A stretch of 64,000 nucleotides of DNA from Sterolibacterium sp. (GCA_019105045.1 JAHRWT010000017.1:1-64000); one strand, 5' to 3'; shown: positions 13,134 through 25,051, counted from the first letter of the stretch. Notes: generated by a model not told the origin, from the letters alone. Numbers and translations: made by a program.

Positions 13134-14378
13134 TCAAACATCTTCAAGCTGGGCAGCCACATTGAAGCGTCGCTGGTTGTACAAATGATGTTGCCAGATG
13201 AAGAACATGCTGACGATGATCATCACCGCAAACAGCACAATGATCAGATTGATCGGTAGCTGCAGCATCATCAGCAGGGCATAGATGCCGGTCATCAGCA
13301 ATATCGACAGGTTCTCGTTGAAATTCTGCACGGCGATCGAGTGGCCTGCACCCATCAGGATATGGCCCCGATGCTGCAACAGGGCATTCATCGGCACCAC
13401 AAAAAAGCCGGAAATCACGCCCAGCAGAATCAGCAGGATCACCGCCACCGCCACATGATGCACAAACACCATGGACAGCAGCACCACGCCCATGGCCACC
13501 CCCAGCGGAATCACTTTCAGCGAGCCACGCAGGGAAATCATCCGCGCGGCCAGCACGGCGCCAACGGCCACCCCCAGCGCCACCGCGCCTTGCAGCAGGG
13601 TCGCCGCCGTCAGGTCCAACCCCAGCGCTTCTGCCGCCCAGGCGATGACGATGAATTGCGTCGTCGCCCCCACGCCCCAGAACAGGGTTGTGACGGCCAG
13701 CGAAATCTGTCCCAGTTTGTCGCGCCACAACAAGCGCAGACAATGATTGAAATCATGCAGCAAATACAATGGGTTGCGCTTCAACATACGATGCGCCACG
13801 CCGGTATTGGGCACATACAGATTGAAGATTGCCGCAATCAGATACAGCACACCGATCACCAGCAGACTCATTTCCGCCGCCGTCTCGACATGAGGCAGAT
13901 CGATGGTCAGCAACCATTCGGCGATTTCCGGTTTCACCAGCAGCCCGCCCAGCGCCGTGCCAAGAATGATGGCCAATACGGTCAAGCCTTCGATCCAGCC
14001 ATTGGCCACCACCAGCAACCGGTGGGGCAGCAACTCGGTGAGGATGCCGTACTTGGCCGGCGAATAAGCCGCCGCCCCCAGGCCGACCACGGCATAAGCC
14101 AGCAGCGGATGCACATCGGCAAACATCAGCAGACAGCCAAAAATCTTGATGGCGTTACTGATGAACATCACCCGACCCTTGGGCATGGAGTCGGCATAGG
14201 CGCCGACAAAGGCTGCCAGCAACACATAGGAAGCCGTGAAGAAGGTTTTCAGCAAAGGCTCATAACCTTCGGGCGCCTGCATGTCGCGCAGCGCAGCGAT
14301 GGCGGCAATCAGCAGCGCGTTATCGGCCAGCGCAGAAAAGAACTGCGCCGCCATGATGATGTAAAAACCGAGATTCAT
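13134..14378 (-). CDS. lplT: MFS lysophospholipid transporter LplT
   Basis: MNLGFYIIMAAQFFSALADNALLIAAIALL-like N-terminus and MFS topology. Confidence 0.85.
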   Translation of the reverse strand: MNLGFYIIMAAQFFSALADNALLIAAIAALRDMQAPEGYEPLLKTFFTASYVLLAAFVGAYADSMPKGRVMFISNAIKIFGCLLMFADVHPLLAYAVVGLGAAAYSPAKYGILTELLPHRLLVVANGWIEGLTVLAIILGTALGGLLVKPEIAEWLLTIDLPHVETAAEMSLLVIGVLYLIAAIFNLYVPNTGVAHRMLKRNPLYLLHDFNHCLRLLWRDKLGQISLAVTTLFWGVGATTQFIVIAWAAEALGLDLTAATLLQGAVALGVAVGAVLAARMISLRGSLKVIPLGVAMGVVLLSMVFVHHVAVAVILLILLGVISGFFVVPMNALLQHRGHILMGAGHSIAVQNFNENLSILLMTGIYALLMMLQLPINLIIVLFAVMIIVSMFFIWQHHLYNQRRFNVAAQLEDV

Positions 14379-14837
14379 TGTGCGTCAGGATGCGGCTGCC
14401 CGGCAACCGTCCCGACCCTTCGTCTTCATAGTGATATTGCCGGATGCAGCAATCGACAAGGTGGCGAACGTACATCCAGCACACATTGCAGAACCTGCGA
14501 CGGCGTGCTTTATACCACGAACCCGGCCACCCTGGCCGGAGCGAATGCACTGACCATGTGCAACGCTGTTTGTAACGGCAAGCAGACGCTGCGGATGGGC
14601 GCTGGATACAGGGCACAGCCTCATACCGTTGATCCACTCACAAACACCTACACCTCGACGTCTTCTCTCCATGATTCTCTCCATGCAAGCAGACTTTACT
14701 CACTGCAGACTGGCACGGAAATCGGGGAGCAGATCATCATCTCCTGTATCATTGATACCCTTTCAGCACATTGAACCACATGAGCCGAAGCTGCGACCTG
14801 CCCCTTTCAGTTCGATGCTCATCCGCCACCACCACTC

Positions 14838-16217
14838 ATGATTCGCAAACTGTTGCACCGCGCAGCCAAGGTATTCCGGCCAGCCTCTGCCAGGCCATCC
14901 AGCAGCAACACCGTGGCCACCATTCCGCAATCTCGCCACGGCATACGCCGCGAGCTCATTTCTCCGGGGGCGATACGCACCTGTGAAGCGCTGCAGCGCG
15001 CGGGGCACAAGGCTTATGTGGTGGGCGGCGCGGTGCGCGACCTGATTGCCGGACTGCATCCCAAGGATTTCGACATCGCCACCGATGCCACGCCCGAAGA
15101 AGTGCGCGCCCTGTTTCGTCGTTCGCGCATCATTGGCCGGCGCTTTCAGATCGTGCATGTGATGCAGGGTGGCGAGACGCTGGAAGTGTCCACTTTTCGC
15201 GCCGCGCACGATACCGATACGCAGAAGGACGAACATGGCCGCGTACTGCGCGACAACGTCTGGGGCAGCCAGGCCGAGGACGCCGCCCGCCGTGATTTCA
15301 CGGTGAATGCGCTGTATTACGATCCCAGCAACGAAACCGTGCTGGATTATCACCATGGCGTGGCCGACATCCAGCAGAAGACGCTGCGCATGATCGGTGA
15401 GCCGCGCACTCGTTATCGTGAAGACCCGGTGCGCATGCTGCGGGCAGTGCGCCTGGCGGCCAAGCTGGGGCTGGAAATCGAACCCGCCGCACGCACGCCG
15501 ATCCGTGAAATGGCCAGTCTGCTGGAAAACATTCCGGCGGCACGCATCTTCGATGAAATGCTCAAGCTGCTGTTTTCCGGCCAGGCCATCAAATGTCTGG
15601 AACGCCTGCGCGCGGAGGGCCTGCATCATGGCCTGCTGCCGCTGCTCGACGTCATTCTCGAACAACCCGACGGCGCGCGTTTCATCACTTTGGCGCTGGC
15701 AAACACCGACCAACGGATACATGCCGGCAAGCCGACTTCACCGGGTTTTCTGTTTGCCACCTTGCTCTGGAAGGAAGTGCTGACCGCCTGGGAGCGCGAC
15801 AAGACAGGCGACGCACTGCCGATTCCCGCCCTGTATGACGCCATGGACAAGGTGCTGGAGCAGCAGGCCGACACGCTGGCCATCACCCGCCGCATCACGG
15901 GGGATATCAAGGAAATCTGGGCCTTGCAGCCGCGCTTTGAAAAACGCACGGGCAAATCCGCCCTGCGCCTGCTCGAACAACCCCGCTTTCGCGCGGCTTA
16001 CGATTTCCTCCTGCTGCGCGCGCAAAGTGGCGAAATCCCCATGGAACTGGCCGACTGGTGGACCACCTTCCAGGACGTTGATACCGAGCAGCGCCTGGCC
16101 ATGCTGTTGCCCGACACCCACAAGAAAAAGAAACGGCGGCGCAGCAGCCGCTCGCGCGGCAGCAAGGCAGACGAGACGAAACTGGCGCAAGCGGCCCCCG
16201 CGGAGCCCGATCAGTGA
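14838..16217 (+). CDS. pcnB: Polynucleotide adenylyltransferase PcnB / CCA-adding family
   Basis: AYVVGGAVRDLIAGLHPKDFDIATDATPEEV; basic C-terminal tail KKKKRRRSSRSRGS. Confidence 0.92.
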   Translation: MIRKLLHRAAKVFRPASARPSSSNTVATIPQSRHGIRRELISPGAIRTCEALQRAGHKAYVVGGAVRDLIAGLHPKDFDIATDATPEEVRALFRRSRIIGRRFQIVHVMQGGETLEVSTFRAAHDTDTQKDEHGRVLRDNVWGSQAEDAARRDFTVNALYYDPSNETVLDYHHGVADIQQKTLRMIGEPRTRYREDPVRMLRAVRLAAKLGLEIEPAARTPIREMASLLENIPAARIFDEMLKLLFSGQAIKCLERLRAEGLHHGLLPLLDVILEQPDGARFITLALANTDQRIHAGKPTSPGFLFATLLWKEVLTAWERDKTGDALPIPALYDAMDKVLEQQADTLAITRRITGDIKEIWALQPRFEKRTGKSALRLLEQPRFRAAYDFLLLRAQSGEIPMELADWWTTFQDVDTEQRLAMLLPDTHKKKKRRRSSRSRGSKADETKLAQAAPAEPDQ

Positions 16218-16750
16218 GCTGCGCGGATACCGGCAAGCCGCCGCCCGTCAGGCAGCTGGCCTATGTTGCATTGGGTGCCAATCTGGGCCAACCCATCGCC
16301 ACCCTGCAGGCCGCCTTGCAGGCATTGAGCCACTTGCCAGCCGCCCGCCTGACGGCACGCTCTTCCCTGTATCGCACAGCGCCGGTCGGGCTGACGCAAC
16401 AGCCTGATTTCATCAATGCCGTGATTCAGCTGGAAATCGACGACAGCGCCCAGTTATCACCGCATACATTGCTGGCCAATCTCTTTGCCATCGAAGCGCA
16501 TTTTGGGCGACGACGCAGCATTCCCAATGCGCCGCGCACGCTCGATCTCGATCTGCTGCTGTATGGCAACCAGCAATTGCACACCGCACAGCTGGATTTG
16601 CCTCACCCGCGCATGCACCAGCGCGCATTCGTGCTCGCCCCCCTGCTCGAAATCGCCCCGGACTGCCACATTCCCGGCCACGGCCCGGCCGTCGCGCTAT
16701 TGGCCAATTGCCAGGATCAAGCCATCACCAGAATCACTGCAAGCAGCTGA
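16214..16750 (+). CDS. folK: 2-amino-4-hydroxy-6-hydroxymethyldihydropteridine diphosphokinase
   Basis: AYVALGANLGQP...RTLDLDLLLYG...LPHPRMHQRAFVLAPL; ATGA overlap with pcnB. Confidence 0.93.
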   Translation: MSCADTGKPPPVRQLAYVALGANLGQPIATLQAALQALSHLPAARLTARSSLYRTAPVGLTQQPDFINAVIQLEIDDSAQLSPHTLLANLFAIEAHFGRRRSIPNAPRTLDLDLLLYGNQQLHTAQLDLPHPRMHQRAFVLAPLLEIAPDCHIPGHGPAVALLANCQDQAITRITASS

Positions 16751-16751
16751 A

Positions 16752-17108
16752 ATGCCGGCCATGCAGAATTTCCCGCTGGCCTTGCAGGCCGTGTTGCTGC
16801 TGACAGCTTCGAATGTCTTTATGACTTTCGCCTGGTATGCCCACCTGAAGAATCTCAATGACAAACCCTGGTGGTTCGCCGCGCTGGCCTCCTGGGGCAT
16901 TGCCTTGTTCGAATACCTGCTGCAGGTGCCGGCCAATCGTATCGGCTATCAAAGCCTAGATCTGGCGCAGCTGAAAATGATCCAGGAAGTCATCACCTTG
17001 ATGGTTTTCATTCCTTTTGCGATTTTTTACATGCAGCAGCCCGTCAAGCTCGACTATCTATGGGCCACGCTGTGCATGTTGGCTGCGGTATATTTCATCT
17101 TTCGCTGA
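16752..17108 (+). CDS. DMT/DUF486 family small membrane protein
   Basis: 118-aa four-TM protein, TASNVFMTFAWYAHLK...QVPANRIGY. Confidence 0.8.
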   Translation: MPAMQNFPLALQAVLLLTASNVFMTFAWYAHLKNLNDKPWWFAALASWGIALFEYLLQVPANRIGYQSLDLAQLKMIQEVITLMVFIPFAIFYMQQPVKLDYLWATLCMLAAVYFIFR

Positions 17109-17174
17109 TTTTTACACTCTTTCTGCCTCTTTCGGCCCCGCCTCTGGCTTCAGCTTTGACCAAAGGATGTCCTC

Positions 17175-17987
17175 ATGAGCTATCTCGCTTCCGACAAACC
17201 CATCACCTTGCATGAACTGGGCAAGAAATACGCCGCCGGCGAAAAAATCGCCACGCTGACGGCCTATGACGCCAGTTTCGCCGCCCTGCTTGACCGCAAC
17301 GGCATCGACGTGATGCTGGTGGGTGATTCACTGGGCAACGTGCTGCAAGGCCACAGCACCACCTTGCCGGTAACCATGGAACACATGATTTATCACACCG
17401 AAGCCGTGGTGCGCGGCAGCCAGCGGGCTTTCGTGGCCACCGACCTGCCCTGGGGCAGCTATCAGGAAAGCCCACAGCAAGCCTTGCGCAATGCCAGTCG
17501 CTTGATGGCAGCCGGCGCACAGATGGTCAAGCTGGTAGGCGGTTTGGTGATGGCGGAAACCGTGCGTTACCTGACCGAACGCGGGGTGCCGGTCTGGGCG
17601 CATATTGGTCTGACGCCGCAATCAGTCCATGCCCTGGGCGGCTATCGCGTGCAGGGCAAGGATGAAGCCGCTGCCCAGCGCATGAAGGATGAAGCCCTCA
17701 GCCTGCAGCAGGCCGGGGCCGCCATGTTGCTGATCGAAATGATCCCCGCCACGCTGGGCGCAGAACTGACACAAATGCTGCAGATCCCCACCATCGGCAT
17801 TGGCGCCGGGCCGGATTGCTCGGGTCAGGTACTGGTGCTGCACGACATGCTGGGCGTGTATCCGGGCAAGACGGCGCGCTTCGTGCGCAACTTCCTGCAA
17901 GGCGCGGCCAGCATCGACGAGGCGGTGCAGGCTTATGTCGAGGCGGTCAAGCAAGGCAGCTTCCCGGCACAAGAACACACTTATTGA
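17175..17987 (+). CDS. panB: 3-methyl-2-oxobutanoate hydroxymethyltransferase
   Basis: [36 protein letters not shown]. Confidence 0.96.
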   Translation: MSYLASDKPITLHELGKKYAAGEKIATLTAYDASFAALLDRNGIDVMLVGDSLGNVLQGHSTTLPVTMEHMIYHTEAVVRGSQRAFVATDLPWGSYQESPQQALRNASRLMAAGAQMVKLVGGLVMAETVRYLTERGVPVWAHIGLTPQSVHALGGYRVQGKDEAAAQRMKDEALSLQQAGAAMLLIEMIPATLGAELTQMLQIPTIGIGAGPDCSGQVLVLHDMLGVYPGKTARFVRNFLQGAASIDEAVQAYVEAVKQGSFPAQEHTY

Positions 17988-18040
17988 TGACTGGAAAGAC
18001 TGGAAAGACTGGAAATACCTGGACAGGACCATAGCATCCC

Positions 18041-18868
18041 ATGAATATCTGCGAAACCATCAGCGACTTGCGCAATCGGCTGAAAACCGCCGGACGCATC
18101 GCGTTCGTGCCTACCATGGGCAATCTGCACGACGGCCATATCAGCCTGATGCACCAGGCCCGCCAGCAGGGTGATTGCGTGGTAGCCAGCATTTTCGTCA
18201 ATCGCCTGCAGTTTCGTCCCGGCGAGGATTTTGAAAGATACCCGCGCACTTTCGAGGCAGATTGCCAACGCCTGCGTGCCGCAGATGTGGATGTCCTGTT
18301 TTTCCCCGATGAAACGGAAATGTATCCCCAGCCGCAGCGCTACCACGTCGAGCCGCCCGTCGAACATGACCAGATCCTCGAAGGTGAATTTCGCCCCGGT
18401 CATTTCCGGGGCGTGGCCACCGTGGTCACCAAGCTGTTCAACATCGTACAGCCCCAAGTGGCCCTGTTTGGCAGCAAGGATTACCAGCAGTTGATGGTGA
18501 TTCGCAATCTGGTGGCGGATCTGGCCTTGCCCATCACGATCATCGCCGGTGATACCGTGCGCGCGGAGGACGGCCTGGCGCTGTCCTCGCGCAATGGCTA
18601 TCTCACGGCGGCAGAGCGGGCCGAAGCACCGCGCCTGTATCGCCTGCTCAGCGACATGCGCCAGGCCATTCTGCGCGGTGAACGCGACTACGCCAAGCTG
18701 GAACAACACGTCGCAGAGACCTTGCGCGAACACGGCTGGCGGCCCGATTATGTTGCAGTGCGGGAAAAGCTTGGATTACAATTGCCCTCCGCTCACGAAT
18801 CCGGACTGGTGATATTGGCTGCGGCACTCCTGGGGAGCACGCGCCTGATCGACAATCTGGAAGTCTAG
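18041..18868 (+). CDS. panC: Pantoate--beta-alanine ligase
   Basis: [35 protein letters not shown]. Confidence 0.96.
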   Translation: MNICETISDLRNRLKTAGRIAFVPTMGNLHDGHISLMHQARQQGDCVVASIFVNRLQFRPGEDFERYPRTFEADCQRLRAADVDVLFFPDETEMYPQPQRYHVEPPVEHDQILEGEFRPGHFRGVATVVTKLFNIVQPQVALFGSKDYQQLMVIRNLVADLALPITIIAGDTVRAEDGLALSSRNGYLTAAERAEAPRLYRLLSDMRQAILRGERDYAKLEQHVAETLREHGWRPDYVAVREKLGLQLPSAHESGLVILAAALLGSTRLIDNLEV

Positions 18869-19081
18869 GTTGCTGCGATGCGCTCATGCCGGCAGTCACC
18901 AGCAGCGGAAAATGGAAGTGAATGGATGTGGATGAAAAGAGATTGCCCCGCCTGACGACCATCGTCATCGTCATCGTCATTGACCGGCAGCACCCTCGAC
19001 AACCCAACCTGCACGGCCATCTATCCCGCTCCGTTGATTGATTGATCGCTCTCCCTTTGCATGAGAAAGGAACCCGGCGCT

Positions 19082-19462
19082 ATGCAACGCACCATGCTCA
19101 AATCCAAGCTGCACCGCGTGACCGTGACGCACTCCGAGCTGCACTACGAAGGCTCCTGCGCCATCGACCAAACCTTGCTCGATGCGGCCGACATCCGCGA
19201 ATATCAGCAGATTGAAATCTACAACGTCACCAATGGTGAGCGCTTCAGCACCTATGCCATCGTGGCCGAACGCGACAGCGGCATCATTTCCGTGAATGGC
19301 GCCGCCGCCCGCAAGGCTGCTGCCGGCGATCTGCTGATCATTGCCACCTATGCCAGTTACAACGAAGTCGAACTGGCCGATTTCCAGCCCGATCTGGTTT
19401 ATGTCGATGCGCGCAACCGCATCATGAAACAAAGCAGCAAGATTCCGGTACAGGCTGCCTGA
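19082..19462 (+). CDS. panD: Aspartate 1-decarboxylase
   Basis: [25 protein letters not shown] with GS self-processing site; start trimmed to MQRTMLKSK. Confidence 0.93.
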   Translation: MQRTMLKSKLHRVTVTHSELHYEGSCAIDQTLLDAADIREYQQIEIYNVTNGERFSTYAIVAERDSGIISVNGAAARKAAAGDLLIIATYASYNEVELADFQPDLVYVDARNRIMKQSSKIPVQAA

Positions 19463-19573
19463 ACCGTTCCCTCCGCCCATTCTGCCCACTCGCCCGCGCC
19501 GTGCTGACACCATGGACAGGGCAACAGGGCGGGAGGGGGCAGTCGGTTTGTCGATTGCATTAAAATCAACCGC

Positions 19574-20842
19574 TTGTTTCGGAAACCTGACCACAACATC
19601 ATTCCTGCAAGCGCACCCCATCTGCCGATGACTTTTCTTCCGTCCCGGACCCGGAACCGGAATGCTGCCCGGTTTGCGGCAATTTCCGCCTGCCTGAGCT
19701 GCATGCTGCTGGCCGCCTGCGGCAACAGCGACAAAACGGCAGAACCAGCACCGACACGCCAGACCGAAGCGACCGCTCAAGACACAACGGCCGCCACAGC
19801 AGAAAGCCAGATTGAACTGGCAGACAGCGACCTGATTACCGTCCAGGCCGGAGAAATCGAACAAATGCTGCGCGCCAACGGTACGCTGCGCGCCCGCCAT
19901 GAAACCGTGGTCAGGGCCAAGGTTGCCGGCGAAATTCTCGCCGTCAGCGTACTTGAAGGCGAGCACGTCCACGCCGGACAAGAACTGGCGCGCATCGATC
20001 CACTTGAATACCAGGCCCGTCTCGACGATCGCCAGGCCGCGCTGGAAGCAGGCCGCGCCCAGGCCAGTCTCGCCGAAACAACCCGCCGCAAGAACGAAGA
20101 ACTGCGCCAGAAAAACTTTCTCTCCGAACTGGCTTACGACAACGCCCAGTCCGCAGCCAGCATCGCCAATGCCCAGGTGCAGTCACTGGAAGCCCAGCGG
20201 ATTCTCGCGGAAAAAGCCTTGCGGGATACCGTCGTGCACGCGCCGATCAGCGGCTGGATTGCTGAACGTTCCGTCCAGCGCGGCGACAAGACACCCCCGG
20301 ACGGCAAGCTGTTCACGCTCGTCGATCTTTCCAGCCTGGAACTGGAAGCCCGGGTCGCCGCCAATGAAATCGCCCGGGTCGCCATCGGCCAGCCTTTTGT
20401 TGCCCATGTCGAAGGCTATACCGACAGGGCCTTCAAAGGCCACGTCGCGCGCATCGGCGCGCAAGCCTTGCCCGGCAGCCGGGCAATCACCCTCTACATC
20501 GAAATCCCCAATCCGCAAGCCCTGATCAAGGCGGGCATGTTTGCCTCTGGCACCCTGACGCTGGGCCGGCACAACGCCCAGGCCCTGGTACCGCTGACGG
20601 CACTGCACAGCGCAGCCGGCGTCGATTTTGTCTATGCCCTGATCGACGGGCAGATTCGCCGCACTCCGGTAAAAATCGGTATGCAGAGCGAGGCTGCCGG
20701 ACAGGCCGAAATACTTGACGGGTTGACGGCGGGCACGCGCATCGTTGCCGTCAACCTGGGCCCCCTGAAAGAAAATACCCAGGTCAGACTGGTCGCCACC
20801 CGACCAGCAAACCACGCAGAAAACACCCCGGCAGGCCGCTGA
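19574..20842 (+). CDS. RND efflux periplasmic adaptor (lipoprotein, MFP family)
   Basis: Signal/lipobox SCMLLAACGNS, HlyD-like barrel-sandwich motifs. Confidence 0.88.
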   Translation: MFRKPDHNIIPASAPHLPMTFLPSRTRNRNAARFAAISACLSCMLLAACGNSDKTAEPAPTRQTEATAQDTTAATAESQIELADSDLITVQAGEIEQMLRANGTLRARHETVVRAKVAGEILAVSVLEGEHVHAGQELARIDPLEYQARLDDRQAALEAGRAQASLAETTRRKNEELRQKNFLSELAYDNAQSAASIANAQVQSLEAQRILAEKALRDTVVHAPISGWIAERSVQRGDKTPPDGKLFTLVDLSSLELEARVAANEIARVAIGQPFVAHVEGYTDRAFKGHVARIGAQALPGSRAITLYIEIPNPQALIKAGMFASGTLTLGRHNAQALVPLTALHSAAGVDFVYALIDGQIRRTPVKIGMQSEAAGQAEILDGLTAGTRIVAVNLGPLKENTQVRLVATRPANHAENTPAGR

Positions 20843-20844
20843 CC

Positions 20845-23800
20845 ATGTGGCTTACCCGCGTCAGCATCCGCAACCCGGTCATGGCGGCCATGCTGATGTT
20901 TGCATTGGTGGTGATGGGCGTGTTTTCCTACAACCGGGTGCCCATCGACCAGTTTCCCGATGTCGAAATCCCAGTGGTTGTGGTCAATACCGAATACCCG
21001 GGCGCAGCACCCGAGTCGGTGGAAAACGACGTCACCCGCAAGATCGAGGAAACCGTCAATACCATCAACGGCGTCAAGCAGATCCATTCGCGTTCGTATG
21101 AAGGCTACTCGGTCATCATCATCGAGTTCGAACTGTCGGTCGATCCGGCACAGGCCGCCCAGGATGTGCGCGAGAAGATTTCCGGCATCCGGGCCAAGCT
21201 GCGCCGCGAAGTCAAGGAATCAAAAATTTCGCGTTTCGATCCGGCCGACCGGCCAGTCATTTCCTATGCCATCACTTCGACTGACGAACAGCGCAGCCTG
21301 CGCGAATTGACCACCCTGGCCGACCAGGTCATCAAAAAACGCATCGAAAATGTGCATGGCGTGGGCGCGGTGAACCTGGTTGGTGGGGTCATGCGCGAAG
21401 TACACATCGAACTCAAGCCTGCCGCCCTGGAAGCCTATGAAGTGAGTGCCGATCAGGTACTGAATGCCGTGCGCAGCGCCAACCAGGAAATACCGGCCGG
21501 CGCCTTGCGTTCAGAAAGCCAGGAACGTACGGTGCAGATCAAGGGCAAACTGACCAGCATCGACAGTTTCAACCGCGTCGTGGTCGGCCAGCGAGGCAAT
21601 CACCCCGTCTTTCTGCACCAGGTTGCCCGCGTCATCGACGGCACCGAGGAACAGGACAATCTGGCGCTGATTGACGGCAAGCGCACGCTGGCGCTCGACA
21701 TTCTCAAGGCGCAGGGGCAGAACACCATCGCAGTCATCAACGATGTCCAGCGCAATATCCGGGAACTGCAGGCCGAACTGCCGCCGGATGTGCAATTGAG
21801 CATTGCCAAGGACGCCTCCCTGTCGATCCGGGCCAGTGTCAGCGATGTCGAAACCACCATGCTCGAAGGCGCCATCCTGACAGTACTGATCGTCTTCCTG
21901 TTCCTGAATTCCTGGCGCAGTACGGTGATTACCGGCCTGACCTTGCCTATCTCGATGATCGGCACGTTCATGTTCATCTTCATGTTCGGCTTCACCATCA
22001 ACCTGCTCACCCTGGTCGCCTTGTCCCTGTGCGTCGGCCTGCTGATCGACGATGCCATCGTGGTGCGTGAAAACATCGTCCGCCACGTTGCCCTGGGCGC
22101 AGACCATCACCGGGCTTCACTCGAAGGCACAGCAGAAATCGGCATGGCGGTCTTCGCCACCACCATGACCATCGTCGCCGTGTTTGCACCGATCGGCTTC
22201 ATGGGCGGCATCATCGGCCGTTTCTTCCATCAGTTTGGCCTGACGGTGGTGGCGGCGGTACTGATCTCGATGTTCGTCGCCTTCTCGCTGGACCCCATGC
22301 TCTCCGCCATCTGGGCTGACCCCAAACCAGAGGACGTCAAGCGCCCCAACCTGCTCGACCGCCTGATGCTGCTGCTGGCCCGCCCCATGCACTGGTTCGA
22401 GCGGCGCATGGAATGGACCACCCATGCCTATGGTGCGATGCTCGGCTGGTCGTTGCGCCATCGCCTGAATACCGTCATCTTGGCGCTTGCCTCGATGCTG
22501 GCCAGTTTCTTTCTGCTGCCCTACGTCGGCACGGAAATGCTGCCCAATGCCGACTTTGCCGAAACCCTGGTCAACTTCACCACGCCGGAAGGCGCTTCGC
22601 TTGAACTGACCGAAACCAAGGCGCGTCAGGTGAATGCCGCCCTGCACGAATTTGCCGAAGTCGAATACACCTATACGACCATCAACACCGGCAATGCCAA
22701 CGGCAAGAATGCAGCTGCACTGTATGTCAAACTCACGCCGCGCAAACAGCGCACACGCAGCCAGGCAGCGCTGACCCAACCCATCCGCGAACGCCTGCAA
22801 CAAATTGGCGGCATCACCGTGACCCACGTCGGCACGGTCAACCCCATCATGCAGGGCAAGCAGCTGGTCTTCAGCCTGCAGGGGCCGGACATGCCGGTGC
22901 TGAGTCGTCTGGCAGTCGATGCCCGGCAGCGGCTTGAACAGATACCAGGCCTGGTCGACCTCGATACCAGCCTCAAGCCCTCAAAACCAACCGTTGCCCT
23001 GAATATCCGCCATGATGTGGCAGCCGATCTGGGTATCGATGTGAGCCGCCTGGGTATGGCCCTGCGGCCTTTCCTCGCCGGCGAAGAAGCCGGCAGCTGG
23101 CTGGCGCCGGACAACCAGAACTACGAGATCAAGATTCGCCTGCCCCCTGAAGACCGCGTCTCTCCGGCCGATCTCGAACGCATCATGCTGCAAACCGCAC
23201 GCATCAATCCTGACGGCAGCCCGAAAATGGTGCCACTCAGCCAGATTGCCAGCATCAGCAGCAGTACCAGCGTGCAGCAGATCAACCGGCGCGCCCTGAC
23301 GCGCGAAATCGAATTCAATGCCAACGCCTATGGCCGCTCGGTGGGTGAAATCAGCAATGACATCAAGGCCGCGCTCGACCAGCTCGACTGGCCGCCTGGC
23401 TACCGTTACAAGATCGGCGGCTCGACACGCGACATGGAAGAAGCCTTCTATTACTCCTCGCAAGCCCTGCTGCTGGCGGTACTGTTCATCTACATGATCC
23501 TCGCCGCCCAGTTCAACAGCTTCATCCAGCCACTGGCGATCATGGCCTCGCTGCCGCTGACCCTGATCGGTGTGGTCCTCTCGCTGCTGATTTTCGGCAG
23601 CACGCTCAACGTCTTTTCCATCATCGGCTTCATCCTGCTGATGGGCCTGGTCACCAAGAACGCCATCCTGCTCGTCGATTTCGCCATCCGCGCCCGCGCC
23701 GACGGCATGTCGCGCGAAGCCGCGCTGATCGAAGCCGCGCGGGTGCGCTTCCGTCCCATCATCATGACCTCCATGGCCATGGTCTTCGGCATGTTGCCGC

Positions 23801-23973
23801 TGGCTTTCGGCAGTACCACCGAAGGCGCCGAACTGCGTATGCCGATGGGTCAGACAGTGATCGGCGGCGTCATCACTTCATCTGTCCTTACCCTGGTGGT
23901 GGTGCCGGTGATCTACACCTATCTCGATGACCTGGAAGCCTGGCTCAGGCGCTTGCTGCAAAAGCCGACCTGA
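20845..23973 (+). CDS. RND-type HAE1 efflux permease
   Basis: 1042 aa; RNPVMAAMLMFALVVMGVFSYNRVPIDQFPDVEIPVV; 12-TM RND topology; adjacent adaptor. Confidence 0.92.
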   Translation: MWLTRVSIRNPVMAAMLMFALVVMGVFSYNRVPIDQFPDVEIPVVVVNTEYPGAAPESVENDVTRKIEETVNTINGVKQIHSRSYEGYSVIIIEFELSVDPAQAAQDVREKISGIRAKLRREVKESKISRFDPADRPVISYAITSTDEQRSLRELTTLADQVIKKRIENVHGVGAVNLVGGVMREVHIELKPAALEAYEVSADQVLNAVRSANQEIPAGALRSESQERTVQIKGKLTSIDSFNRVVVGQRGNHPVFLHQVARVIDGTEEQDNLALIDGKRTLALDILKAQGQNTIAVINDVQRNIRELQAELPPDVQLSIAKDASLSIRASVSDVETTMLEGAILTVLIVFLFLNSWRSTVITGLTLPISMIGTFMFIFMFGFTINLLTLVALSLCVGLLIDDAIVVRENIVRHVALGADHHRASLEGTAEIGMAVFATTMTIVAVFAPIGFMGGIIGRFFHQFGLTVVAAVLISMFVAFSLDPMLSAIWADPKPEDVKRPNLLDRLMLLLARPMHWFERRMEWTTHAYGAMLGWSLRHRLNTVILALASMLASFFLLPYVGTEMLPNADFAETLVNFTTPEGASLELTETKARQVNAALHEFAEVEYTYTTINTGNANGKNAAALYVKLTPRKQRTRSQAALTQPIRERLQQIGGITVTHVGTVNPIMQGKQLVFSLQGPDMPVLSRLAVDARQRLEQIPGLVDLDTSLKPSKPTVALNIRHDVAADLGIDVSRLGMALRPFLAGEEAGSWLAPDNQNYEIKIRLPPEDRVSPADLERIMLQTARINPDGSPKMVPLSQIASISSSTSVQQINRRALTREIEFNANAYGRSVGEISNDIKAALDQLDWPPGYRYKIGGSTRDMEEAFYYSSQALLLAVLFIYMILAAQFNSFIQPLAIMASLPLTLIGVVLSLLIFGSTLNVFSIIGFILLMGLVTKNAILLVDFAIRARADGMSREAALIEAARVRFRPIIMTSMAMVFGMLPLAFGSTTEGAELRMPMGQTVIGGVITSSVLTLVVVPVIYTYLDDLEAWLRRLLQKPT

Positions 23974-23989
23974 AACACGGACGAACGGA

Positions 23990-25051
23990 CTATGCCAGGC
24001 TGGTCAGGCTGACCAGACTGGCAATCGCCTGTTGCCCGCTGCGATAAGCCGCATTCTCGGCCAGTTGCGTCCAGTCCAATGCCGGGTGCTGCGGCAGCAA
24101 GCGCGCGATACGCTGGCTGCTGCGCCAAAACCGTTGGCTGTCCTGCGCTGGCTGCCAGCGCGCCAGCAGGTCGCCTACGGCATCCGGTGCATTGCAGACC
24201 AGCAGCATGTCGCACCCCGCAGCCCAGGCGGCCTCGGCACGGGCAACGATGTCGCCGGCCACGCTCGCACCTTCCATGGACAGGTCGTCACTGAAAATGA
24301 CACCATCGAAAGCCAGTTCATCGCGGAGAATTTTCAGCCAGCGCGCAGAAAACCCTGCGGGCTGGTGATCAACCGCAGGATAGATGACATGCGCCGGCAT
24401 CACGCCATCGAGCGCCAAGCCACGATAGGGCGCCATGTCTTCGGCCAGCGCATCCAGACTGCGTTCATCGCGCGGAATGGCGACGTGCGAATCGGCCGCA
24501 ACATAACCATGCCCGGGAAAATGCTTGCCACAGGCGATCATGCCCGCCTGGTGCAGACCTTCGATCAGCGCGCCCGCCAGTTCGCGCACGGCTTGCGGCT
24601 GACGGTGAAAGGCACGATTGCCGATGACTTCGCTGCCGCCGTAATCCAGATCCAGCACGGGAGTGAATGACAGATCGACGCCGCGCGCCCGCAATTCGGC
24701 CGCCAGCAGATAACCGATTGCGCGGGTGGCTGCCAGGGCAGCCTGCGGCTCGCTGTCCCACCACTCACCCAGCGCCCGCATCGGCGGCACATGGGTAAAC
24801 CCGGCGCGAAAACGCTGTACCCGGCCCCCTTCGTGATCGACGGCAATCGGCAGCGGCGGCTGGCGCAGGCCGTGGATTTCGGCGCACAGGCTTTCCAGTT
24901 GTTGCGGATCAGCGTAATTGCGCGCAAACAGGATCAGGCCACCCACCAGGGGATGACACAGCCGCTGGCGATCCAGCGCAGTCAGCTCGGTGCCGGCGAT
25001 GTCGATCATCAGCGGGCCCAGCGGCAGATTGATTGCAGCCAAAGTATTCAT
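23990..25051 (-). CDS. nagZ: Beta-N-acetylhexosaminidase
   Basis: [13 protein letters not shown] and [14 protein letters not shown] motifs. Confidence 0.93.
   Translation of the reverse strand: MNTLAAINLPLGPLMIDIAGTELTALDRQRLCHPLVGGLILFARNYADPQQLESLCAEIHGLRQPPLPIAVDHEGGRVQRFRAGFTHVPPMRALGEWWDSEPQAALAATRAIGYLLAAELRARGVDLSFTPVLDLDYGGSEVIGNRAFHRQPQAVRELAGALIEGLHQAGMIACGKHFPGHGYVAADSHVAIPRDERSLDALAEDMAPYRGLALDGVMPAHVIYPAVDHQPAGFSARWLKILRDELAFDGVIFSDDLSMEGASVAGDIVARAEAAWAAGCDMLLVCNAPDAVGDLLARWQPAQDSQRFWRSSQRIARLLPQHPALDWTQLAENAAYRSGQQAIASLVSLTSLA

Noticed and set aside
18887-19080. Possible small gene between panC and panD
   Set aside because: Only the CATCGT simple repeat and no RBS-supported ORF with plausible protein features.
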